Source: Nitratireductor sp. XY-223
GTDB lineage: Bacteria; Pseudomonadota; Alphaproteobacteria; Rhizobiales; Rhizobiaceae
Assembly (NCBI RefSeq): GCF_004959855.1
Contig: NZ_SPNT01000012.1
Location: 1-64,000 of the forward strand
Direction: 5' to 3'
DNA length: 64,000 bases
Position numbers and translations under genes: made by a program. Below, one piece after another: positions 9,057-17,171 of the stretch (position 1 is the stretch's first letter; the number at the start of each line of letters is the position of its first letter). The notes below the pieces were generated by a model, which made no database searches, had not been told where the DNA came from, and saw nothing but the letters and a program-made list of their open reading frames with translations.

Positions 9057-10031
9057 ATGCCGACAGTCGCACCCCTCGATCTCGAAGGTCATTGCCTCAT
9101 CGCGGCTTTCCTCGGAACGGTCCCCTTTTTCGCATTGGCCGACGGCTCGGTGCACTGGCTGGATCACGGCAAGAAATCCGCAACCATCCATGACGGGCTG
9201 CTGTGCGGGGCCGTCGATTGGCAGGGCCGGTCGCTGCTGACCGGCGGCGAGGACGGCAAAATCGTCAGGACGGCTGAAGACGGGACAAGCGAAACGCTGG
9301 CGGAAAATCCCGGCAAATGGATCAACTGCATCGCCGCCGGCCCGCGGGATTCGGTCGCGTTCTCGACCGGCCGCTCGTCGGTGGTGCGCACGGCCGACGG
9401 CACGCTTGCCGAGTTCCCGGAAGCGCGCACGGTCGAGGGGCTTGCCTTTGCGCCGAAAGGCCTGCGCATCGCTGCGGCCCGCTACAACGGCCTCTCCCTC
9501 CACTGGGCCGGGATGAAGGCACAGGCCGTCGAGCTCGAGTGGAAGGGCGCGCACAACCAGGTGAGTTTCTCGCCCGACGGCAACTATGTGGTCTCCAGCA
9601 TGCAGGAGAATGCGCTGCACGGCTGGCGCCTCGGCGACGGCAAGCATATGCGCATGTCGGGTTATCCGGCCAAGGTCAAGTCCCTGAGCTGGAGCGCCAA
9701 GGGCAAGTGGCTTGCCTCTTCCGGCGCGCCGGCGGCCGTCGTCTGGCCCTTCTCGGGCAAGGACGGCCCCATGGGAAAGGCGCCGCTGCAACTCGGAACC
9801 CGTGGCGATTGCGCCGTCACCTGCGTCGCCTGTCACCCCGCTGACGATGTCGTTGCCATCGGCTATTCCGATGGCATGATCCAGGCGGCCCGGATTTCGG
9901 ACGGCAAGGAAGCCCCGCTGCGGCGCGGCGGCAAGGGCGCCATCAGCGCGTTGCAGTGGAACGGCAAGGGCCTGCAGCTCGCCTTTGGTGCGGAATCCGG
10001 CGATTGCGGTATCATAGACCTGACGGCTTGA
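9057..10031 (+). CDS. WD40-repeat beta-propeller protein
   Basis: This 324-residue protein is built of WD40-like blades, for example VSFSPDGNYVVSSMQENALHGWRL, VKSLSWSAKGKWLASSGAPAAVVW and ISALQWNGKGLQLAFGAESGDCGIIDL. There is no signal peptide, so it is probably cytoplasmic. The ATG at 9057 lies 10 bases after the cobW-like stop and has AAGGGAAGG upstream. Its tight coupling to the COG0523 GTPase suggests that the propeller is a partner or client platform in metal delivery; that is inference from gene order. Confidence 0.8.
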   Translation: MPTVAPLDLEGHCLIAAFLGTVPFFALADGSVHWLDHGKKSATIHDGLLCGAVDWQGRSLLTGGEDGKIVRTAEDGTSETLAENPGKWINCIAAGPRDSVAFSTGRSSVVRTADGTLAEFPEARTVEGLAFAPKGLRIAAARYNGLSLHWAGMKAQAVELEWKGAHNQVSFSPDGNYVVSSMQENALHGWRLGDGKHMRMSGYPAKVKSLSWSAKGKWLASSGAPAAVVWPFSGKDGPMGKAPLQLGTRGDCAVTCVACHPADDVVAIGYSDGMIQAARISDGKEAPLRRGGKGAISALQWNGKGLQLAFGAESGDCGIIDLTA

Positions 10032-10047
10032 CTGCGGAGGACTGGAT

Positions 10048-10473
10048 ATGGACGTAACCCCGGCCCGGCTCATTGAGCGGTTTTACCACGAGGTCTGGAA
10101 CACCGGCGACGAAGACGTCGCCCGGCAGATACTGCACAAGGATTTCATATTCCGCGGCTCGCTCGGGTCCGAGCGCAACGGTCCCGACGGTTTCATCGAC
10201 TATCTGCGTGCCGTGCGCCGCTCGCTGCCGGATTTCGTCTGCAACATCCAGGAGATCGTCACCGAGGGACACCGGGCGGTGGCGCGCATGGAATTTGTCG
10301 GCACTCACGAGGGAACGTTCTACGGCGTGCCCCAGACCGGCGAGAAGATCACCTGGGCGGGCGCCGCGTTCTTCACCACCGACGGCCGGCAGATCACCGA
10401 ATTGTGGGTTCTCGGCGACATCGACGCGGTCAAGCGCCAACTGGGCCTTCAGGACGGGCGTGACTTCGACTGA
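10048..10473 (+). CDS. SnoaL-like / ester cyclase family protein (NTF2 fold)
   Basis: This 141-residue protein of the SnoaL-like NTF2-fold family contains ERFYHEVWNTGDEDVARQIL, GPDGFIDYLRAVRRSLPDF and the closing ITELWVLGDIDAVKRQLG. Such proteins are small-molecule-binding barrels with mixed functions (cyclases, isomerases, unknown), so no reaction is assigned. CGGAGG lies upstream of the ATG and the gene starts 17 bp after the WD40 stop. Confidence 0.75.
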   Translation: MDVTPARLIERFYHEVWNTGDEDVARQILHKDFIFRGSLGSERNGPDGFIDYLRAVRRSLPDFVCNIQEIVTEGHRAVARMEFVGTHEGTFYGVPQTGEKITWAGAAFFTTDGRQITELWVLGDIDAVKRQLGLQDGRDFD

Positions 10474-10514
10474 CGGCCATTCGACGGAAATTCGCGCAAG
10501 GGAAGTGGACAGCA

Positions 10515-11192
10515 ATGCAACGATCTCAGATCAATGAAATCCTCGAGAGCGGAGACGCGTTTTTCCGCTCGTTCGGCTACGTGCTGCCGCCCTTTGCCTA
10601 TTGGAGCCCGGATCAGATGCGCGCACCCGAGGCATCGATGATCGTCGAGCGCGGCATGGGCTGGGACATCACCGACTACGGGCAGGGAAAGTTCGATGAG
10701 CTCGGCCTGTTCCTTTTCACGGTGCGCAACGGCGATCCCGCCGATCTCGGATCCGGCAGGGGCATGCTCTACGCGGAAAAGATCATGATCTCGCGCAAGG
10801 ACCAGCTCAGTCCCATGCACCGCCACATCGTCAAGGCCGAGGACATTATCAACCGCGGCGGCGGCACACTGGTGCTTGAACTGTTCACATCGGCCGAAGA
10901 CGGCTCCATCGACAGGGAAGGCGATGTCAGCGTGCCGGTCGACGGGCGCATGCGCACATTGCCCGCCGGCGGCCGGCTCAAGCTCGATCCCGGCGAGAGC
11001 GTGACGCTCATGCCGGGCATCTGGCACGCCTTCTGGGGCGAAGGCGACGACGTTCTGATCGGCGAGGTCTCGACGGTCAATGACGACCGCACGGACAATG
11101 TCTTCGAGATGCCGATCCCCCGATTCACGACCGTCGAGGAGGACGAACCGCCGGTCCGTCTGCTGGTGTCGGATTACGAGAATTTGGACTGA
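10515..11192 (+). CDS. D-lyxose ketol-isomerase family protein
   Basis: This 225-residue cupin sugar isomerase of the D-lyxose/D-mannose isomerase family interconverts aldoses and ketoses with a divalent metal. The metal site is visible as MHRH (His102, His104), KAED (Glu109) and IWHAFWGE (His171). The length matches the family. It is the last gene of the same-strand group and its stop codon touches the multi-hairpin element at 11193. Confidence 0.85.
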   Translation: MQRSQINEILESGDAFFRSFGYVLPPFAYWSPDQMRAPEASMIVERGMGWDITDYGQGKFDELGLFLFTVRNGDPADLGSGRGMLYAEKIMISRKDQLSPMHRHIVKAEDIINRGGGTLVLELFTSAEDGSIDREGDVSVPVDGRMRTLPAGGRLKLDPGESVTLMPGIWHAFWGEGDDVLIGEVSTVNDDRTDNVFEMPIPRFTTVEEDEPPVRLLVSDYENLD

Positions 11193-11375
11193 ATTGTCCT
11201 CACGGTTGAGCGAAATTTGTATTTCGCTCACGGCCGCACCGCCACTTCGCGGCCGACTGTTTTCGCTCATGCGTGAGCGCTAAGCAAACCACCCAACGCG
11301 CACGACTGTGCGCCGCCGATCGTTCGGCGCCCCGTCCGGAGCCAGCGCCGAAGGCGCGTACGGCGTGAGGACAAT
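11193..11375. repeat. 183-bp multi-hairpin element with 12-bp terminal inverted repeats
   Basis: ATTGTCCTCACG (11193-11204) and its exact complement CGTGAGGACAAT (11364-11375) bound the element. Inside lie at least six short hairpins: GAGCGAAAT/ATTTCGCTC (11208-11229), GGCCGC/GCGGCC (11232-11254), CGCTCA/TGAGCG (11264-11279), GCGCAC/GTGCGC (11298-11313), CGCCGA/TCGGCG (11314-11329) and GCGCC/GGCGC (11345-11357). It exactly fills the space between two convergent genes and could act as a bidirectional terminator. Its mosaic layout resembles the intergenic mosaic elements known in rhizobia, but no identity to a named family is claimed. Confidence 0.75.
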
Positions 11376-11378
11376 CAG

Positions 11379-12512
11379 TCAGATCACATAACTCTTCAGC
11401 GGCTCGAAACCGTTGAAGGCGACGGACGAATAGGTCGTCGTGTAGGCGCCGGTTCCCTCGATCAGCACCTCGTCGCCGATGGTCAGCGACACAGGCAGCG
11501 GATAGGGAGTCTTCTCGTAGAGCACGTCGGCGCTGTCGCAGGTCGGGCCGGCAAGCACGCAGGGCTCGGCACGGTCGTTGTCGCGCGCCGTGCGGATCGG
11601 GTAGCGGATGGATTCGTCCATCGTTTCGGCAAGGCCGCCGAACTTGCCGATATCGAGATAGACCCAGCGCACATTGTCGTTGTCGGCCTTGCGTGAGACC
11701 AGGACGACCTCGGCCTTGATCACCCCCGCATTGCCCACCATGCCGCGCCCGGGCTCGATGATCGTCTCCGGTATGCGGTTGCCGAAATGCCGGCTGAGCG
11801 CGTCGAAGATCGCCTGTCCATAGGCCTCGGCCGCCGGCACGTCCTTCAGGTAGCGGGTCGGAAACCCGCCGCCCATATTGACCATCTGAAGCACGATCCC
11901 GTCCTCGGCGAGGTCATTGAAGACGCGCCGCGCGTCGGCCAGCGCGCCGTCCCAGGCGTTGAGGTCGGTCTGCTGCGAGCCGACATGGAAGGAAACGCCA
12001 TAGGCTTCGAGACCGAGTGCGTCGGCGAAGCGAAGCACGTCGCAGGCCATTGCGGGAGCGCAGCCGAATTTGCGCGACAGCGGCCATTCCGCGCCCTCGC
12101 CGTCGGTCAGGACGCGGCAGAAAACGCGCGCACCGGGCGCTGCGCGGGCGACCTTCTCCACCTCTTCCCTGCTGTCGACGGCGTACATCGTCACGCCGAG
12201 CGAGAAGGCGCGGGCGATATCGCGCTCCTTCTTGATCGTGTTGCCGAAGGAGATGCGTTCCGGCGTCGCGCCGGCTTCCAGCGCCATCTCGACCTCGGCA
12301 ACCGACGCCGCGTCGAAATTCGAGCCCATGGAAGCAAGCAGGCGCAGGATTTCCGGCGCCGGATTGGCCTTGACCGCGTAGTAGATCGCACTGCCCGGCA
12401 GGGCCCGGCGAAACGCGGTGAAATTGTCGCGCACGACATCCAGGTCGACGACGAGGCAGGGGCCGTCCGGCCGTCGGGTGTTCAGAAAGTCAATAATACG
12501 TTCCGTGGTCAT
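11379..12512 (-). CDS. Ornithine/lysine decarboxylase, alanine-racemase fold (type III PLP)
   Basis: This 377-residue PLP enzyme forms putrescine (or cadaverine) from ornithine (or lysine). YYAVKANPAPEIL carries the Schiff-base Lys. EPGRGMVGNAG binds the cofactor phosphate. GPTCDSADVLYE provides the Cys and Asp that act at the substrate end of the dimer interface. The ATG at 12512, with GGGAG upstream, gives the normal family length; the longer frame extends into the leader. A roughly 400-nt leader precedes it, as expected for the alphaproteobacterial speF RNA. Confidence 0.9.
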   Translation of the reverse strand: MTTERIIDFLNTRRPDGPCLVVDLDVVRDNFTAFRRALPGSAIYYAVKANPAPEILRLLASMGSNFDAASVAEVEMALEAGATPERISFGNTIKKERDIARAFSLGVTMYAVDSREEVEKVARAAPGARVFCRVLTDGEGAEWPLSRKFGCAPAMACDVLRFADALGLEAYGVSFHVGSQQTDLNAWDGALADARRVFNDLAEDGIVLQMVNMGGGFPTRYLKDVPAAEAYGQAIFDALSRHFGNRIPETIIEPGRGMVGNAGVIKAEVVLVSRKADNDNVRWVYLDIGKFGGLAETMDESIRYPIRTARDNDRAEPCVLAGPTCDSADVLYEKTPYPLPVSLTIGDEVLIEGTGAYTTTYSSVAFNGFEPLKSYVI

Positions 12513-12528
12513 CGGTTTCTCCCAACAC

Positions 12529-12930
12529 TCCGGATCGCTCCGGATGACAAAGGGCATGCGAACACTTGCCTTGGACCCGATTGGTGGAAACACCGGTCCC
12601 GCAACGAAATGCTCGATGCGACAATGGAGCCGCGAACCTTGAAGGCGCGCGACCGTCTGCTTTGTCTGCCTTGGATTGGTTGGGAGACCCAGCCGCACTT
12701 CCGGCAATGAAGGTGTGCCTCTGCAGTAACCCCGGCCTTTGGACAGCCGGCAGACACCATAAAGGCCCGCACCGTCGTTGCTTCAAGATGTCCTCGATTT
12801 GACGGTTGGCCGGCAAACCGACTGGAGGGGTTAGTTCCAGGTACCTTACCGAGTTCCTCACCTTTTCGAGGGTCGGCGGACACCCACAGGCACGTGCGAC
12901 TTTGGGCAGCTGCGGACATAAGGCGTCACG
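12529..12930 (-). ncRNA. Long structured 5' leader of ornithine decarboxylase (candidate speF RNA)
   Basis: The 478-bp gap between the decarboxylase and the divergent amidase carries no credible gene but several hairpins on the minus strand. One, TCCGGA-GCGA-TCCGGA (12544-12529), ends 16 nt before the start codon and could occlude the ribosome site. Another pairs GGTTTGCC-side bases with GGCCAACC near 12800-12820. Alphaproteobacterial ornithine decarboxylase genes are known to carry the speF leader motif, linked to polyamine control. Assignment rests on gene context and leader length; a covariance-model search would decide it. Apparent reading frames here are spurious. Exact ends are approximate. 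Confidence 0.5.
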
Positions 12931-12990
12931 CTGTCACAATCAAGCTGTTTTTGTCCGATGCGTATGGACAACGGCGCGGAATTGTAAAAA

Positions 12991-14250
12991 ATGAACAATC
13001 CCGGCTCCCCGGTTCATTATCTTGAGACAATGGCCATGACTCTCGTGCTCAGCGACCCGTTCAACGCGTTTGTCGATTCAGACGGCCCGGCAATCCCCGC
13101 CGCAACCGACGGCCCGCTTGCCGGTTGCCTGCTTGCCGTGAAGGACATTTTCGACGTGGCCGGCCACAGGACGGGCTGCGGCAATCCGCACAAGCGCGAG
13201 GAATCCGGCCAGGCCGCCAATACCGCGCCGGCGGTTCAGGCATTGCTCGACGCCGGCGCCGCATTCATCGGCAAGACCCAGACCGACGAACTTGCCTTTT
13301 CGCTGACCGGCGACAACGCCCACTATCCGCGGCCGGTCAATCCGGCGGCGCCGGAGCGGGTGACGGGCGGTTCGTCCTCCGGATCGGCCGCCGCTGTCGC
13401 GGCCGGCCTCGCCGACATCGCCACCGGTTCGGACACCGGCGGGTCGATCCGCGCACCGGCATCCTATTGCGGTCTTGTCGGTCTGCGCATCACGCACGGC
13501 GGGATCTCGCTCGAAGGCACAATGCCGCTCGCACCGAGCTTCGACACTTTCGGCTGGTTCGCCCGCGATATCGAACTCTATACCACCGTCGCCGAGCTTC
13601 TCCTTCCGCCTTCGCAGTTCAGCCCCGCAAGGCTTCTGCGCCTTCCCGAACAGGAGGCCATGCTTGCCGGAACGGCCGAACAGAATGCCTATGCCGATGC
13701 CTTGCAGCTCGTGCAGGAGACTGCCGGCGGCGCCGTTGAGGCAGGCCTGGAGACGCTTGATATCGAGGCCCGCTACTGGTGCCTGCGCAAGCTGCAGGCG
13801 CACGAGGCCTGGCAGAACCACGGCGCCTGGATCAGTGCGGCCGATCGCGACCTCGGTCCGGGCGTCAAGGAACGGTTCGCATTCGGCAGCACCATCGACG
13901 ACGAGACCGTGGCGGCGGAAACCGCCAAGCGGGCGGCATTGTCCGCGGAACTGGGGGATCTGATCGGTGACGACGGCCTGGTGGTCATGCCGACGGTTCC
14001 CGGCGCCGCGCCGCTCGCCGCCGCCTCGTTCGACGACATACAGGACTACCGGGAGCGCGCCATTCGCCTGCTTTGCCTGTCCGGCCTTACCGGATTTCCG
14101 CAACTGACCCTGCCTGTCGCATCCGTCGAATGCGCACCTTTCGGAATATCGCTGATGGGACCGAAAGGCTCGGACCGGGCGCTGCTCTCAATCGGCCGGC
14201 AGATCATCAACAGCGCAAGCAGGAACGGGAAAGACCCATGGACACGCTGA
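12991..14250 (+). CDS. Amidase signature family hydrolase
   Basis: This 419-residue amidase shows the full Ser-cisSer-Lys triad: Lys51 in LLAVKDIF, the cis-Ser within GGSSSGS (126-132) and the nucleophilic Ser152 in GSDTGGSIRAP. Family members split linear amides; this one is shorter than the usual GatA of about 480 residues, closer to AtzE-like amidases. The start is uncertain: the ATG at 12991 has no good ribosome site, and those at 13030 or 13036 are alternatives. It overlaps the following LysR gene by 13 bp, so the two are co-transcribed. Confidence 0.82.
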   Translation: MNNPGSPVHYLETMAMTLVLSDPFNAFVDSDGPAIPAATDGPLAGCLLAVKDIFDVAGHRTGCGNPHKREESGQAANTAPAVQALLDAGAAFIGKTQTDELAFSLTGDNAHYPRPVNPAAPERVTGGSSSGSAAAVAAGLADIATGSDTGGSIRAPASYCGLVGLRITHGGISLEGTMPLAPSFDTFGWFARDIELYTTVAELLLPPSQFSPARLLRLPEQEAMLAGTAEQNAYADALQLVQETAGGAVEAGLETLDIEARYWCLRKLQAHEAWQNHGAWISAADRDLGPGVKERFAFGSTIDDETVAAETAKRAALSAELGDLIGDDGLVVMPTVPGAAPLAAASFDDIQDYRERAIRLLCLSGLTGFPQLTLPVASVECAPFGISLMGPKGSDRALLSIGRQIINSASRNGKDPWTR

Positions 14251-15146
14251 CCCGCATTCGCGCATTTATCGACGTGGTCGAGGCCGAGGGCTTTTCAGCG
14301 GCCGCGCGCAAGAACGGCCGCTCCAAGGCGCTTTTATCGAAATATGTCCGCGAGCTCGAGGACGATCTCGGCGCCCTGCTGCTCAACCGGACGACACGGC
14401 AGTTCTCGCTGACCGAGGCGGGGCACACCTATTACCGTTCGGCATCCGACATATTGAAGGAAATCGACAACCTGGCCGACCTCGTGCGCGAGACGAGCCG
14501 CGATCTCAAGGGCACCGTGCGGGTGTCCGCGCCGCGTACCTTCACAGACGCCGATATCGGCCAGTCGATGATCGACTTTGCGATGGAAAATCCCGAGATC
14601 AAGCTGGAGATCACCTCGGATGACCGGTTTGTCGACCTTGTCGAAGAAGGCTTCGACGTCGCGATCCGCATCACGCGCCTTTCTGATTCCGGCCTGATTG
14701 CCCGCAAGCTGGCGCCCTTCAAGGTCTATTGCTGCGCCAGCCCCGAATTCGTGAACCGCTATCCGGACCTGAAGGAGCCGACGGACCTCGTCAACGTCCC
14801 CTGCATCACCGACACCAATGCCCGCTCGCTCAACAACTGGCACTTCCGCGGCAAGGAGGGTGCGATGGAAACCGTTGCCGTCAAGGGTCCCATCGAGGTC
14901 AACAGCCCGGCGGCCACGATGAAGGCGGTCCAGGCGGGGCTGGGTGTATCCATGCTGCCTGACTTCGTTGTCTGGCCGCTGCTCAAGAGCGGCGAGATCG
15001 TGACGCTCTTCAACGACCGCCTGCCGGACGATGCCGGGATCTATGCCGTCTACCCGCACCGGCGCTACCTGCCGGCCAAGGTGCGGGCATTCGTCGATTA
15101 TCTGGCTGCCTGGTTCAAACAGTATGGCGGCTATTGCGACCGGTAA
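14238..15146 (+). CDS. LysR-family transcriptional regulator
   Basis: This 302-residue regulator has an N-terminal winged helix (MDTLTRIRAFIDVVEAEGFS, SKALLSKYVRELEDDLGALLLNRTTRQFSLTEAG) and a type 2 periplasmic-binding effector domain (GTVRVSAPRTFTDADIG onward). The ATG at 14238 gives the standard LysR N-terminus and lies inside the end of the amidase gene, which implies translational coupling. It is of the CrgA-like branch (RVSAPRTF). It most likely senses a metabolite linked to the amidase reaction, which is inference. Confidence 0.9.
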   Translation: MDTLTRIRAFIDVVEAEGFSAAARKNGRSKALLSKYVRELEDDLGALLLNRTTRQFSLTEAGHTYYRSASDILKEIDNLADLVRETSRDLKGTVRVSAPRTFTDADIGQSMIDFAMENPEIKLEITSDDRFVDLVEEGFDVAIRITRLSDSGLIARKLAPFKVYCCASPEFVNRYPDLKEPTDLVNVPCITDTNARSLNNWHFRGKEGAMETVAVKGPIEVNSPAATMKAVQAGLGVSMLPDFVVWPLLKSGEIVTLFNDRLPDDAGIYAVYPHRRYLPAKVRAFVDYLAAWFKQYGGYCDR

Positions 15147-15302
15147 TGACGTTTCTATTTATTGGGACGCGGGCGATTCCCCTGACAGAGAAATTGCAGT
15201 AAAGTGGCGACGCACGGGCATGGAAACGGTATTCGCACACCAGTCCAATTCCGGCCCAATTTGTCAGGCATGGGGCATTGTGCAACGGGAGCCCGATCGA
15301 CA

Positions 15303-15956
15303 ATGATCCGAATTCGCAGCATGAAGAGGGTGGGTTTGGCCTGCGCGCTCACAGCCGTGTCCGCCACGGCCGCGTTCTCCCATCCGCATGTTTTCGCCGA
15401 GGCGCGCATGGAAGTCATGCTCGGCGACCGGGGCACGGTCGATGAACTGCGGCATGTCTGGCGGTTCGACGAGCTGTTCTCCTCCACGGTCCTGCTGGAA
15501 TTCGACGCCAATGCCAATCTGAAGCTGGAGCCCGACGAGCTCGCCGAGGTCGGCAAGATCGTTCATGCCTCGCTCGCCGATTTCGACTATTACACTTCCA
15601 TCATTCACAACGGCAGGGACGTCGGCGTTGTCGCGCCCGATGCCATCCATGTCGATTTCCAGGACGGACAGCTCCTGATGTTCTTCGCGGTGCAGCCGGA
15701 GGGTGGACTGCCGCTCGACGGATCCATGAGCTTCGGCGTTTATGACCCGACCATGTACACGGCGATCGATTTCATCAACGATTCCGACCTGGTGGTCGAA
15801 GGCAAGACCAACGGCTGCGTGCGTGCGGTGATCCGCCCGGATCCGGATGAGATTCTTGCGCAGAACCAGCAGTCGCTGACGGAAGCTTTCTTCAACGATC
15901 CCGAAGGCAACGATTTTTCCAAGTTCTTTGCAACGCGACTCGAGCTGAAATGCTGA
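15303..15956 (+). CDS. DUF1007-family secreted protein
   Basis: This protein of 217 residues has a signal peptide (MKRVGLACALTAVSATAAFS, cleavage before HPHVF). The mature N-terminus HPHVFAEARMEV is the hallmark of DUF1007 proteins, which are usually encoded next to NicO-type metal transporters; the conserved His pair may bind metal in the periplasm. The ATG at 15321 is an alternative start just before the signal sequence. Its end overlaps the transporter start by 7 bp, so the pair is an operon. Confidence 0.85.
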   Translation: MIRIRSMKRVGLACALTAVSATAAFSHPHVFAEARMEVMLGDRGTVDELRHVWRFDELFSSTVLLEFDANANLKLEPDELAEVGKIVHASLADFDYYTSIIHNGRDVGVVAPDAIHVDFQDGQLLMFFAVQPEGGLPLDGSMSFGVYDPTMYTAIDFINDSDLVVEGKTNGCVRAVIRPDPDEILAQNQQSLTEAFFNDPEGNDFSKFFATRLELKC

Positions 15957-17023
15957 CAGAAAAACTGCGGTTCGCAGCGTTGGCCGCGCTCTGCGCGGGC
16001 CTCCTGCTTGCATCTCCGGTCTTCGCCCAGTCCTCTCTGGGCATCGGCTCGGCCGAGCCCGGCATCAGTGCGACCGGCACATTCGGCTCCTTGTTCGGCT
16101 GGATCAATGCCCAGCAGCAGGCTTTCTACCGGGCCCTGTCCGGCGCGCTCCAGGCCATGCGGGAAGACTCCCAGAAACTCTGGCTGCTGGTCGGTCTGTC
16201 CTTTGCCTACGGCGTCTTCCACGCAGCCGGCCCCGGACACGGCAAGGCCGTCATATCCTCCTACGTGATCGCCAACGAGCAGACCCTGCGGCGCGGCGTG
16301 GTCATCTCCTTCATGGCGGCGTTCATGCAGGGTGTCGTTGCTATCGTGATTGTCGGCCTGACCTATTTCGCCCTGCGCGGCACCGGTATTTCGATGACCG
16401 AAACGACCCATTCCCTGGAGATTGCCAGCTACGCACTGATTGCCGGCTTCGGCGGCTGGCTGCTTTACCGCAAGTTGCGGCCGGCGGTTCGCAAAATTGC
16501 GCACGTGCAAGCGAATGTACCTGCGCACGCCCATGTGCATGGCCGTGACCACCACAGCCACCATCACGATCATCACCATCACGATCGTCACCATCACCAT
16601 GATCATCATCACGATCACCATCACCATGATCACGGTCCGGACGGCGTGTGTGAAACCTGCGGCCATTCCCACGCACCCGACCCCGCGCTGCTGCAAGCGG
16701 AGAGACTGGATTTGCGGGAAGCCTGGTCGGCGGTCATCGCCATCGGCTTGCGGCCGTGCTCCGGCGCCCTGATCGTGCTGACCTTCGCACTGCTCAACGG
16801 GCTTTATCTCGGTGGCATCCTGTCCGTGACGGCCATGTCCATCGGCACCGCGATAACGGTGTCTATCCTCGCAACCCTTGCGGTTCTGGCAAAGAACACG
16901 GCCGTGCGCTTTGCCAGCAGCGAGTCGGCCGCGTCGCGTATCGGAAACGGTATCGAGATAGCCGGCGCCGGCCTTGTTCTCGTCCTCGGGCTTGTTTTGT
17001 TGATCGCCGCGCTGCAGGCATAG
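15950..17023 (+). CDS. NicO/RcnA-like nickel/cobalt transporter
   Basis: This membrane protein of 357 residues begins with a signal-like segment (FAALAALCAGLLLASPVFAQ) and then has about six membrane helices. The family motif FAYGVFHAAGPGHGKAVISSY lies in the first core helix and GLRPCSGALIVL in a later one. A cytoplasmic loop near residues 180-225 is almost pure His/Asp. Relatives export or import Ni2+ and Co2+. It is translationally coupled to the DUF1007 gene. No metal-responsive operator was recognised upstream. Confidence 0.88.
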   Translation: MLTEKLRFAALAALCAGLLLASPVFAQSSLGIGSAEPGISATGTFGSLFGWINAQQQAFYRALSGALQAMREDSQKLWLLVGLSFAYGVFHAAGPGHGKAVISSYVIANEQTLRRGVVISFMAAFMQGVVAIVIVGLTYFALRGTGISMTETTHSLEIASYALIAGFGGWLLYRKLRPAVRKIAHVQANVPAHAHVHGRDHHSHHHDHHHHDRHHHHDHHHDHHHHDHGPDGVCETCGHSHAPDPALLQAERLDLREAWSAVIAIGLRPCSGALIVLTFALLNGLYLGGILSVTAMSIGTAITVSILATLAVLAKNTAVRFASSESAASRIGNGIEIAGAGLVLVLGLVLLIAALQA

Positions 17024-17171
17024 CAGCAACTCCCGCAAAGACATCCTGATCGAAATGTCAGGAGTGTTGCCCGGCGAATACACCCGCCGGTAGCACTTTC
17101 GAAGGAATCGGTCTAAAAGGGCCACCTTCCATCAGGTGCCATTGCCCGCACGGATACCGAAAGAGACCATC

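Noticed and set aside
12490-12861. Short frames upstream of ornithine decarboxylase
   Set aside because: They lie in the structured leader, lack ribosome sites and resemble no family.
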